From: Sipunculus nudus
Taxonomy: Eukaryota > Annelida > Sipuncula > Golfingiida > Sipunculidae
Length of the DNA: 64,000 bases
Assembly (NCBI GenBank): GCA_026874595.1
Contig: CM049311.1
Location: forward strand, 16,885,676 to 16,949,675
Reading direction: 5' to 3'
This document shows positions 49,182 through 59,505 of the stretch, in pieces. Numbering within the stretch: the stretch's first letter is position 1; the number at the start of each line of letters is the position of its first letter. Below the pieces are notes generated by a model. That model did no database searches and was not told the origin of the DNA. It saw only the letters and a list, made by a program, of their open reading frames with translations. A program made the translations under genes and the position numbers.

Positions 49182-49894
49182 ATCACCTACCTCCAAACGT
49201 CTGGGTTTAGCAGTCCTGTCATAATAGTCTTTGTATCTCATTGAGGCCTTACCAAGCATATCCTGTGCTAAACTTGCAGTTTCTGTCAACCTCTCTTTTA
49301 AGTCTATAACATACTGGTATGTGGTTTTTACATCATAATCAGATTTGTCATGAGTGAGAAGCTCTTTAAGGACCCTCATTGGCCCTCTCACTGACCTGCC
49401 ATATAGGAGTTCAAAAGGCAAAAACCCACCTAAAAGATTCGTGCTTAGCTTCACGGTATGCAGAGAACTGGTGCTAAATAGCGGTCCCTGTCTCTTGGTT
49501 GCTTCGAGCACATTTTTTTGAGCATCATTTTCAAGTTACCGTTAAATTTTTCTATCATCCCATTTCAGTTTGGATTGTATGGGGTGGTTGTCAACTGTTT
49601 GATGCTCAAGAGTCTGCTTACTAGACGCATGATGGCATTAGTAAATGGGAAACCCATGTCAGTGAGTACCTTTGATGGAATGCCCAAACGACTATATATG
49701 TCTAACAGCGCTTCTGCAACTGTTTCTGTTTCGATATTCTTTAGCGCAATGGCCTCAGGATAACGAGTGGCATAGTCCAAGACCGTAAGAATAAATCTAT
49801 GGCCTCTATCTGTTGCTGGAAATATTAGTCCAACCAGGTCCATTGCTAATCTTTGGAAAGGCTCAGTTATTAGTGGAACTTTGCCCAATGGCAC
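49182..49894 (-). pseudogene. Integrase catalytic core, broken
   Basis: The first catalytic Asp is in LAMDLVG (codon at 49838-49840) and the second in LTDMGFP (49658-49660). The Glu is in GMIEKF (49550-49552), giving 35 residues between the second Asp and the Glu if the TGA at 49565-49567 is counted as one codon: the DD35E pattern. A frameshift near 49.5 kb is followed by PFELLYGRSVRGP, the conserved end of the core in gypsy elements, and a TAG at 49179-49181 closes the piece. Confidence 0.8.
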
Positions 49895-50146
49895 TTACCT
49901 TTTTGGATTGTTTTCTGAGGTCACAAGACTTACAGAAATCAGAAACATCCCGAAACATACCTGGCAACTCTTCCCATGTTCGGGAAATGCCCTGATGTCC
50001 AGACATTATGTTTTCATGGGCCACTTTGATTATATCAGGTGTGAACTGTTTTGAAACAACAAATTGTGTATGGTCTTTGAAATTTTTGTCCTGATACAAT
50101 CTAACTAAGGTATCCCTTTTTAGTGCAAACTTGTGTTTACCATCAT
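49863..50146 (-). pseudogene. Integrase N-terminal zinc-binding (H2C2) domain, broken
   Basis: The open piece includes AHENIMSGHQG and, 20 residues after the second His, CKSC: the His-His-Cys-Cys zinc finger of retroelement integrases. The His-to-Cys spacing is shorter than the roughly 29 residues usual in the family, suggesting a small in-frame loss. It is linked by frameshifts to the upstream piece and to the core (overlap at 49863-49894). Confidence 0.75.
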
Positions 50147-50399
50147 TGTCATTGACTCTCTCGAAGAGAGGAGAAAAGTGTTTTGTCCTTAGCTTGAGCT
50201 TTAATAAATTCTGCTCTACTCACCTCTGATATTGCACTAGGCACTTTTAGTGGCTTAGGGGTCTTGTTTTGCTGGAGTGTCATAGATCTGGTCTGGACAG
50301 CCTGGCCAAGCTTTGTAACTGATGTAACCCACTTTTTATCCGGATGTTGTGGTTCCCGAGCATCATTGATGTTTCCCACTGTAACATCGTGCTTGAGGT

Positions 50400-50508
50400 T
50401 TACCTGTGTAAAATGGCGTATAAATGTCGACATCAGCCACTGGGAAAGTCCTGAGAGTACCATCTATCAATACACAAGTCTCAACCCAGTCGGGAATTTG
50501 ACATCACG
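50400..50508 (-). pseudogene. Remnant upstream of integrase (protease-linked region)
   Basis: A short frame with DWVETCVLIDGTLRTFPVAD resembles the conserved region between protease and integrase in this retroelement class. A frameshift at about 50400 leads into the next open piece (50149-50463), which contains a TVGNI motif. It ends abruptly where the satellite begins. Confidence 0.5.
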
Positions 50509-51790
50509 GTGACCTCACAATGACATCACAGTTTATATCACATGACCTCATCGTGTGATCTCACTGTGACATGAAATCTGTAACCTAACACTGGTACCAC
50601 AGTGATGTCACATGCTGAGGTCACATGGTGATCATACTGTGACTTCATGCTGATCTCTCTCTCTTGATGTCAAAGAGATGTCACATGCTGATGTCACCAT
50701 GACATCACAGATTAGCTCACACAGATCTCATGCTGTTACCTCACTGTGACATGAATTTTGTAACCTCACACTGGTGACACAGTGATGTCACACGCTAAGG
50801 TCACATGGTGATTATACTGTTAATTCACCATGATCTGTCTATGTCGATGTCACAGAGATGTCACATGCTGATGTCACCACGACATCACAGATTAGATCAC
50901 ACATACCTCATGCTGTGACCTCACTGTGACATGAATTTTGTAACCTCACACTGGTGACACAGTGATGTCACAAGCTTAGGTCACATGTTGATTATACTGT
51001 GACTTCAACATGATCTGTCTATCTCGATGTCACAGAGATGTCACATGTTGATGTCACCACGACATCACTGATAATCTCACACAGACCTCATGCTGTGACC
51101 TCACTGTGACATGAATTTTGTAACCTCACACTGGTGACACAGTGATGTCACACGCTTAGGTCACATGGTGATTATACTGTGACTTCGCCATGATCTGTCT
51201 ATCTCGATGTCACAGAGATGTCACATGTTGATGTCACCACGACATCACAGATAATCTCACACAGACCTCATGCTGTGACCTCACTGTGACATGAATTTTG
51301 TAACCTCACACTGGTGACACAGTGATGTCACAAGCTTAGGTCTCATGGTGATTATACTGTGACTTCACCATGATCTGTCTATCTCGATGTCACAGAGATG
51401 TTACACGCTGATGTCATGACGACGTCACAGATAAGCTCACACAGACCTCATGCTGTGACCTCACAGTGACATGAATTTTGTAACCTCACACTGGTGACAC
51501 AATGATGTCACACGCTTAGGTCACATGGTGATTATACTGTGACTTCGCCATGATCTGTCTATCTCGATGTCACAGAGATGTCACATGTTGATGTCACCAC
51601 GACATCACAGATAATCTCACACAGACCTCATGCTGTGACCTCACTGTGACATGAATTTAGTAACCTCACACTGGTGACATAGTGGTGTCACATGCTTAGG
51701 TCACATGGTGATACTGTAATTTCACCTTGTTCGCTCTCTCTTGATGTCACAGAGATGTCACATGCTTGAGGTCACATATGGTGATCATTT
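50509..51790. repeat. 180-base satellite, about seven units
   Basis: The landmark ATGAAWTYTG (after TCACTGTGAC) occurs at 50571, 50751, 50931, 51111, 51291, 51471 and 51651: an exact 180-base period with no length change until the last unit. Each unit is built from shorter repeats rich in GATGTCAC, GACATCAC and GGTCACAT. The first and last units are more diverged than the middle ones, as expected of unequal crossing-over. Its left edge abuts the truncated retroelement. There are no coding frames. Confidence 0.97.
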
Positions 51791-51808
51791 TGTGATATCA
51801 CCATGACA

Positions 51809-51848
51809 CCTCTTTCTCTCTGTCTGTCTGTCTGTCTGTCTGTCTCTT

Positions 51849-51883
<35 letters not shown>

Positions 51884-51893
51884 TACACACCAA
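51809..51893. repeat. Compound microsatellite (TCTG)n-(TC)n-(AC)n
   Basis: TCTG tetranucleotides, then TC and AC dinucleotides, directly following the end of the satellite. Confidence 0.95.
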
Positions 51894-52646
51894 CCCCCAA
51901 CATACATAACATCCAAATCAGAAAAGACATATAAATAAAATTATAACTTTTATTTCTAATGTTTTTTTCCCAGTATGTCAGGTTGCACTGAATGTGACAC
52001 ACGATATATCTGATATCGGAATACTACTCCTTTCACTTATTTGCTGCCCGCCTCAGTCCCGTATTAACATTGGCCAAAAAGACCTCTTTTTGTCTGGACA
52101 CTTCTGATAGGAAAGATGTTAGAAACATCCTCTCTGGCTCTTCTGGGCGTTATTCGATCTTCTTTGTTAAATGTCTTCACACAAGCTAAAACAAAACAGC
52201 CGTTATTGGTTTTGTGAAAATTATTTACACATGATAAAAGAATAAATTCAGTAGTATGGCTTTGTTTAAGATATAAATGTCTCCAATCCCAATGGGCCTC
52301 CCCCAAATGTTAAAGAAAATATCTCCAAAGATAGGGGGTTACATGCAATCATCCTAGATTTCTGTAGATTAGATATTGAAGATCAAGGTCAAAAGTCACC
52401 AGTTTTCAAACACTTCTAACACTTGAAGGAAAAATCTTGTGTGTCAAATCTGAGGAAAATTCTTCAGTACCTCATATGTGACAGGAGTCACAATTATCAT
52501 GGATTTCCTCAGAATTAACCTCGTTCAAGAATTGGGTGGAATCAACTTGTTTCACATTTGAGGGTGAAAATGCAATACTTTTTATGATAAATTTATCTTG
52601 TCTGCAAGAAATTCTACTAATGACTAATGGCGGGACTATAAAACAA
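51894..52646. other. Non-coding sequence, nothing recognised
   Basis: AT-rich sequence between the satellite and the first of the 52-63 kb elements. Short minus-strand frames at 52064-52306 and 52472-52747 have no recognisable domain and partly overlap repeat sequence. Confidence 0.45.
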
Positions 52647-52852
52647 GGGACCCATGTGTCACGGTGCTCATCTGAAGTTGACCGGTGATAAAAATCTATT
52701 ATAATAACAAATAGCGATGTCTTGGAGGAAAAGGAAGCATAGGCCATGGTTGGCTGACATGCTAGGTTTGTATTGATGAGTAAGGAATAAGAGTGATAAA
52801 AAAATAGTGATCGCTATAGCTCAGATGACTTACAGTCAGCTGAGCTAAAAAA
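52640..52852 (+). mobile_element. Short (about 0.2 kb) member of the GCTCAGCTGA-end family
   Basis: It starts AAACAAGGGACCCATGTGTC and ends CAGTCAGCTGAGCTAAAAAA. The same ends bound the stretches 56770-58658 and 61609-63136. A 0.2 kb version with the same ends suggests an internally deleted non-autonomous copy. Confidence 0.55.
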
Positions 52853-53110
52853 GGGTTCTAAGTGGAACCCATTTTGGTTCTTTGGCTTGTCACATATTTG
52901 GAACCAATCTTGGTTCCCTGAGGAACCCTGAATGTAGGTTCCTTCTGGAACCCTCAAAAGGGGTTTCCTGAGGAACCTTTCCGGTTCTGTAAATACGTTT
53001 TTGGTTCCTTGAGGAACCTTGTATGGTGCTAATTACTTCCACTGGGTCTTTGCAAAACCATTATTAAGGTCCTTTTTTAAATTAACCAGGAATGGTTCTA
53101 CATACATTAA
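52853..53110. repeat. GGTTCC/GGAACC-rich inverted-motif block
   Basis: Many short palindromic blocks such as GGTTCCCTGAGGAACC and GGTTCCTTGAGGAACC follow one another. Related GGAACC-bearing sequence ending CCCTTATTTCTAAGAGTGTA occurs at 56.34-56.51 kb. The two may be ends of one inserted element, but clear terminal inverted repeats are not visible. Confidence 0.5.
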
Positions 53111-53693
53111 CTGGGTTCCTTGACTTATTTGTTCCAACAGGAACTTTGAAAGTTTATACATATTCTGGGTGAACCTATTTCACCGAAACCAGATATGACC
53201 AATTCAAATTCTCTGCAGGGTGAGATAAAGGAGCGGATCTTGTACGATTCCTTTTCCTTGGCGGAGGTATGCCCTAAACTGACATGTCTTTCCACTTAAA
53301 TATTATAACACTTTAATGGGGGACCCTTTTTTATCAAATGGATAGTAACTGTGAAAAAAAAACAAGAATAAAATACGGGGGTAAACATACTTTAGTTTAA
53401 TTTAAACAAAGCAAATCATATACTACATATTTGCATTTCGGAACAAGCAAATGATTGGATGTAGCATTCAGGATCTCTCTCTTGGAATGGTGACACAGAG
53501 TACTACAGAAATCCTAAAATTAGTATTTCCTCTTGTAAAGTCATAATTGTGTGCTTCAAAGTTTATGCTACAGTAACTTTATACAATGATATTCTGTTTC
53601 CCTTTACACATTTAACTGTAAAAATCCTGATTGGTTGGTCCTGCTTGGTCCAGTTCAAGGCTTATAATGCAGTATATACGCAGCCATCAAGTT

Positions 53694-53873
53694 TCATATT
53701 CGTTTAAACGTGGCTCTGCACCCGCTTTCTCCGTGAATGCTATCAGCAAAGATGAAAGCATGACATGATTCTGCTGCTATCGGTTCTGTAACACCAGCAT
53801 CGTTGTTGATTTGACAGCATATGGCAGGGCATCGTAGGTTAATATCAACCAACTGCATATAGCCTGTCAAAGA
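53694..53873 (-). CDS. Candidate minus-strand exon, unknown protein
   Basis: On the minus strand, an open segment follows TTTGACAG (a possible acceptor) and ends in a stop at 53694. It contains CPAICCQINNDAG, ESCHAFIFADS and SGCRATFKR, with five cysteines in under 60 residues. It has no paralogue in the window, and no partner exon with matching phase was found. It could be a remnant of a transposon-encoded protein, given the flanking elements. Confidence 0.3.
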   Translation of the reverse strand, partial: SLTGYMQLVDINLRCPAICCQINNDAGVTEPIAAESCHAFIFADSIHGESGCRATFKRI

Positions 53874-54179
53874 GAAAATTAAGATTTTCAATTGTAAGAC
53901 AAAGCAATTAGATGAATCTGACTTGACATTTTTACTTGTAATAAATACTGTATTTGTAATATTTTTCTCTTTTGAATTACTGAATGGGACATTCTCAAAT
54001 TAAAAGCCCAGTACTTTTACAAAGTTCTTTTGAATAAAGTGTAATTGATGTAAAAATAATAAAATTGTTTCAAATGACAAAACTCAAAGTGGGTGAAATG
54101 TGCTTATTAACATTATTAAACAGATTTCTAAATAAAGAAATAAATATATAAACCGAATCTATAATGAGTTTAGCTATAC

Positions 54180-54500
54180 GCAATGTGTGTGACTACCTTC
54201 ACTCACTATTAGATAAAAAAACAGCGAATGTGGCTGGCTGCACACTCGATGTGAATGTGCCCACCTTCACTACCTATTAGATATCAGGTGAAATGTGGTT
54301 ATCTTCACTCAGTATGTACCTGCCTTCACTCGCAGCTGAATATCAACAGCAAATGTGGCTGGCTTCAGACTCGATGTGAATGTGCCTACCTTCGCTCCCT
54401 TTTAGATATCAAGGGGAAATTTGGTTGCTTTCACTCAGTATGTTCCTGCCTTCACTCCCTGATAGACATTAACAGTTAATGCGCTGGCCTTACACACACA
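54180..54500. repeat. About 62-base degenerate tandem repeat (about 125-base double unit)
   Basis: ACTCGATGTGAATGTGCC recurs at 54244 and 54369 (125 bases). Half-units with CCTTCACTC, TAGATAT and AAATGTGG recur between. The cysteine-rich 74-codon open frame across it is created by the repeat. Confidence 0.75.
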
Positions 54501-56249
54501 CAAAATGTATGTACCAAACTTCATTTTATAACAAAGCTCAGATGAATTCAAGAAGATAATAAAGCTGGTTATATAGGTCTAGGACAAAAGAAACATGTTA
54601 TAGACAATCATCAAATATTTAATAAATGTATAGTTTAAGACAATCTGCTCAGAGCTGGTTTTCTTGTTGCTGGGATTTTTGTTGTTGTTATTTTAAATGC
54701 TGCATGCGTTTTGGCACTTGGCAAGATAATTTGCTTTGATACTACCACCATGACAAATTTCAACATGTCGTCTTCAGCTCTTCATACTGCATAATTGGTC
54801 TTTTGTTTAAGGCGAAGAGTCTTCACTCGCCCTGAAAATATAGAACAATATTTATTCAGATTGAGTGGGCGTGAATTGTGAGATCATTTTTTTATTTAAA
54901 TCAATGGAGTTACCTACGATCGAATCAGCGAGTTCATTTACATATATATCATGCCTTAATTACATAGAAATATGTGACCTATTGTCATAACGCTCAACAT
55001 TATATTAGCGTCTATCATTTACACAATTGTTTGTAACATTTTTGGAGAAATGTATTGCAAATTTCAGGAATTTATGAATATTTGTCTGCTTAAACCTTTA
55101 TTCAATTTTATACTTATACCCCCCAAAAAATGAAAAAAAAAATCTTGTTGGCTAATTCAATTTAAACTCTGCATGATAACATAAAACGAAAAATCATGAT
55201 TTCATTTTCCAAGGCAAAATGCTGAATTATGAGCTAATGTAGCCTGTACTTGTTAAAAAAAATGAAGTTTCAGATGGCACCATTTTAATCAAACAATGGA
55301 TAAATAGGAGATCAAAATAAATTGCAAACCTGAGCATGATTTTGTTGGGAAATTAATTGTTTATTCTTGTACAAATTTGAAGCAACTTTGTAAAATGTCA
55401 TCACTATTACACCATATTCTTTGAGATCTCTGGCCAAGCCATTAAGCAAGTTAAAAAGAATATTTGTGTGAAAAAATTAAAGGCAACAAAATAAATAGTA
55501 TTTACATTCAAATAATATTTTTTGTAATCATTAATATTTATTTATTATTTATTTATTCATAACATTGAACACAAGGAGGAGGGCGTCTGTATAATAACCA
55601 TAATATTTAGTGGTACTGTATTAATTTCCTAAAATATTTGAGACAGCATTTTTGGTAGAAATAAATATTACTACTTTGAATCAAGGCCCACTTTCTACTG
55701 TGTTTATATTTTAAAATTGGTCACTTATTGTAACCACATTTTCTTCAATTAAAATTTCTATTACATTTCGAATAAATTATGTTCTGCACATAATGAAATT
55801 TGGTCACACCATGTTCTGCTGTAAGAAAGCCAACTGGTCAATCATGTTGGAAAAGTCAAAAGTGAATGTTGTCTGCATGGGAGGGTATTCTCAAGGTATT
55901 CGCTGTACAGCAGGCCAAGCTGGGTCTTCATTGCAACAAACTGTATACACTGCAATGTCATAGTCATATGTACAGGCCAGCTATAAACAAGTCCGACCTC
56001 CTGAATCTTCACTCTACTAGTGGGCCGTGTATTTATCCCTCCAGCAGGAAACCGGCCATCTTGTCATTTCGGGTCTATTAAGGTCACCGATGGCCAGGGC
56101 TGACCAGTACAACAGATAGACAATTAAAGCCAGTCCACCAGATAAACCTGCTGATAATTAAATATTACAGTCGGGTCTGTTTCCAACAATTTTATGAATC
56201 AAGATAAAATAGGTTCTGTTAGTTAAATGATCTTATACTTATCTGATTT
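54501..56249. other. AT-rich non-coding sequence, nothing recognised
   Basis: I see no domain, splice-supported exon or clear repeat apart from short A/T runs. Confidence 0.5.
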
Positions 56250-56520
56250 TCAAATATTCTTCAGTGCTGTGCCCTTTCCACATTGAGCTTCTTGCAGCAA
56301 AGTAAACACGGGTATCTTGTATCGTGCGCAAAAGGTCATATGACTCCACGGAACCCTCAAGGTGGCTGTTGAACCTGCTTTATTGAAGAGAACGCTGTCG
56401 CTTGCACAGAACCATTTTAGCGCAAACAGAACCACCAAGTTTCCACCTGAAACTACAGAGTTCCCCAGGGATGCCCGTGGAACCCTTATTTCTAAGAGTG
56501 TATTACATAACCTGTCGTAG
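56250..56520. repeat. Possible transposon end with GGAACC motifs
   Basis: It contains CACGGAACCCTCAAGG, ACAGAACCATTTTAG and CGTGGAACCCTTATTTCTAA, related in style to the block at 52.86-53.11 kb. The open frame on its minus strand has no recognisable domain. Confidence 0.4.
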
Positions 56521-56769
56521 CTGGTGCTGGCATGGCCTTGCAATACACAACATAGGAAGTAGTGTTCATTGAATCCATCAGGTTTCAGTGGTCACATTTT
56601 ATTATATAAACCTTTGTTTTTATTGTAAAGGTTGATATTAATTCAAACAATTGATGTTTTTTATTTCAGTTAATAAGTATTTAACATACTTATCTCAAAT
56701 TCTTTATTGTATAATTTACTGGGTGTTCTGATCCATGTATTTTAATGATCTAATACATGTATTAAACAA

Positions 56770-58658
56770 GGGACCCATGGGTCACTGTGCTCAGCTGAAG
56801 TTGACCTTGAAGGTAAAAATCTAAAATAATATCAAACGGAGATAAAGTGTAAGAGGAAGAGGTAATATAGGCCATGGTTGGTTTATATGATTGGTTTATA
56901 TTGATTATAAAGATATTGTTGCAAATAATATTTTGTGACCTGACCTTGTGTTTCCTAATGTTGAAACTGAAGCATGTGAGCAGTTTGTGAACAAATGATC
57001 TGTACTATTACCATGATCATTTGTTGGCTTTTTGGTTAACTGTTTACATTTCAGTAGTTTACACATTTGTTCAATTGAATCAATTTTTTTTGTATAATAT
57101 ATATTATTACATATATATGTATTTGTTTATTTTATGAAATGTATACAGTTGAAATATAACTAATTAACAACAAACATACAGGGCAAATAAAGGGTGATCT
57201 CCAATTCTGCTGAGGCAGGAAAATTATTAATGAACAAATGTTTGTATTAGATCCTTATTTTTTTTATCTTAATATTTTTTATTATAAGTTTATATTTTTA
57301 TACATTTCCAATATAACATATATATCTGAATTTAAAAGTTGTTTCATAATTCTCAATTGCATCATCATAAATATCAATCGTGTCAGATAACACCACATCA
57401 TGCATACAAATATTTATTTATTTTTTTACCACAAAAATATATCTTTTAATCTGCAAAACAATAAATATATAAAAATAATACTTGATTTAGATTTCACAAT
57501 TTTAAATTGTGTCTTTATTTATCCATAATGTGCTTCATATTTCATAAATTTAAGCATACTGATGGGTTTAATTATATTTGTTATAATCATTTTAAAGAAA
57601 ACTAATTTCTTTAAAAATGCTACATTAACACAACATGGCATCTTCTGGATTACACCTTGAATTATTTTTTTCAAGGAAAGTTTTTGCATATTGCAGTGGA
57701 AACAGGATTACATTTAAGAAGATACAGTGAAAACAATAACAATTACTGCATAACACTTGGTGGGTTGGGTTTGCAGGGGGGGGGGGGGGTATGAGAATAA
57801 CTGTATACCTGTCACAGCAGGGGATCTCCCCCAGTGACTGTAACCAATCAGAAACTCTGGCATAGCTGACTTCCTGTGACCTGGAGTGGGACCCTGCATC
57901 TTTAATCTATAATCAAAGCAAATGACTACAATAGAGCCTCAAGAAAAAATCATAACTAGTCTAATTTTCAAGCTTTTATTTTCAAATTTCAGATTTAAAC
58001 AAATTAAATACTTATGTTTACATGCTGTGAAAATTAAATCAATAGTACTTACAGGAAAAATAAGTGCCATGGTCAAAGTTTGGCAAAATTTAAGTTCCTG
58101 AGTTTATTTTTATGCTAATAACTTAAAAAATTTACAAATTCTAATTTTGGAAAAACAATTGAATCTTATTTATCTTAACATAGTTATATATTTGGGAAAA
58201 TAGACTCTTTTTCAAAATTTTTCATGTCAAGTGAGTAAATATTTTTCCTGATTTTTGTCCATTATGTTCGGGCCCATAACTTGAAGAAATTATACTTAAC
58301 AGACTTGTACACAGGAACTATATGTGTGAATGAATATTCATGGTAAATATGAGGAAAAACAGATGAGTGGTTTTGATATTAGGCAGTCCTGAAGTGTGAA
58401 AATAGGATTTTAATAACAAATCGAGGTTTTTCCTTAATTTCTCAAAGGAACGAAGTCGCAAAGACCCATTTTTCGGCTTGGTAGGAGATCTTAGGGACAT
58501 GTAACATTATGCCGAATTTTGGATTCCTAGGTCTTACGGTTTCAAAACATGCCAGATCTACGGACGGACGGACGGACGGACAGACAGACGGACGGACGAC
58601 GGACAATGGACCTCGACTATAGCTCATGCAGATTTCTTATAGTCAGCTGAGCTAAAAA
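56770..58658 (+). mobile_element. GCTCAGCTGA-end family, about 1.9 kb member
   Basis: It starts AAACAAGGGACCCATGGGTC and contains GCTCAGCTGAAGTTGACC near the start. It ends with a GACG-rich tract (58561-58604) and AGTCAGCTGAGCTAAAAA. The near-terminal motif GCTCAGCTGA in the start appears inverted at the end (TCAGCTGAGC). The interior is AT-rich with no intact protein and a poly-G tract at 57776-57789. Confidence 0.55.
58561..58604. repeat. (GACG)n-like tetranucleotide repeat
   Basis: ACGG and ACAG tetranucleotides near the right end of the element. Similar tracts occur at 62.44 and 63.06 kb and, inverted, at 22.28 kb. Confidence 0.9.
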
Positions 58659-59505
58659 TCAATTTTTCTAAATAAATTAACATCTTTAACAATGTTTTTA
58701 TGTTATATGGATTTAATAAGATTCCCACTATTTTTGGTTTGTAGACAGAAGTGAAAGTTATCACAATAGTTTTATTTTTTTAATGGAAATTTAACCCATA
58801 AAACTGGTAATTTTTAACATTCTTGTAATATGTGAAATATATTATATCCCGGTTCTTAACAATTTTGCTGGACCAAAATTGAATAAATGCTAAATATGAT
58901 ATTATATGGTTTTACTTATGGTTAGAAGAATCCTACCATTTTTGGTGTGTACATTAATGTGAATGTTTTCAAAAGTTGATTAAACAGTTTATTCTTTTAA
59001 TATATATTAACCAATTTTAATTTATGACATAGACTAAAAATGAATAAATACTCATTAAATAAAATGTATATAATAAAATTGCCAAAATGGTGTATCCTTG
59101 CAACATCAGACTTAGGCAGGATTAATTTTAGGTATCATATTGTCACATTAAATTATTTGAAACTTGTGGGAAACTTATTATCATATTTCATTTTTGGCCA
59201 CATGTTGTAAATGGTTTCAGTTAATTGTACATTTTATTTCTTTAAGACAGGGTAACCTTTGAAGTAACTCTTAGAACCAATTTCTTATTTCCTCTTGTCA
59301 TATGATTATTAACCATGTGTCCCATGTTAAAGTATATTACTTCTTGTGTCTGTTTCATTCAAATAGTTAAGATAATTTATTGAGATATGTTGTCATCTTT
59401 ATTGTATCAAGCTTCTCTAAATGATTAAGTGCATGTTGAAACTATTACACACTTATTTATTAAGTACCTTGGATTCTGGACTTACTTAAATATATATATA
59501 TATAT

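Larger units (their letters stand above)
47444..50508 (-). mobile_element. pol: Decayed Ty3/gypsy-type retroelement with INT-RT-RH order (Gmr1-like)
   Basis: Read on the minus strand, the order is: a remnant resembling the region after the protease, integrase zinc-binding domain, DDE core, GPY/F-type C-terminal domain, reverse transcriptase, RNase H and a stop at 47444-47446. Ordinary Ty3/gypsy elements have integrase last. Integrase first with gypsy-type sequence is the arrangement described for the Gmr1 group. At least ten frameshifts or stops interrupt the pol, so this copy cannot make protein. The 5' side is cut off at the satellite (50509), so gag and the 5' LTR are missing. The RT is closest in wording to gypsy-like elements common in marine invertebrates; that is from memory of the family, not a search. 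Confidence 0.85.

Noticed and set aside
50509-51790. CRISPR-like regular array
   Set aside because: The units are 180 bases, similar throughout, with no unique spacers; it is a satellite in eukaryotic DNA.
54255-54479. A cysteine-rich 74-codon frame that looks like a repeated peptide
   Set aside because: It is generated by an about 62-base degenerate tandem DNA repeat. Not all units keep the frame, and there is no start or splice context.
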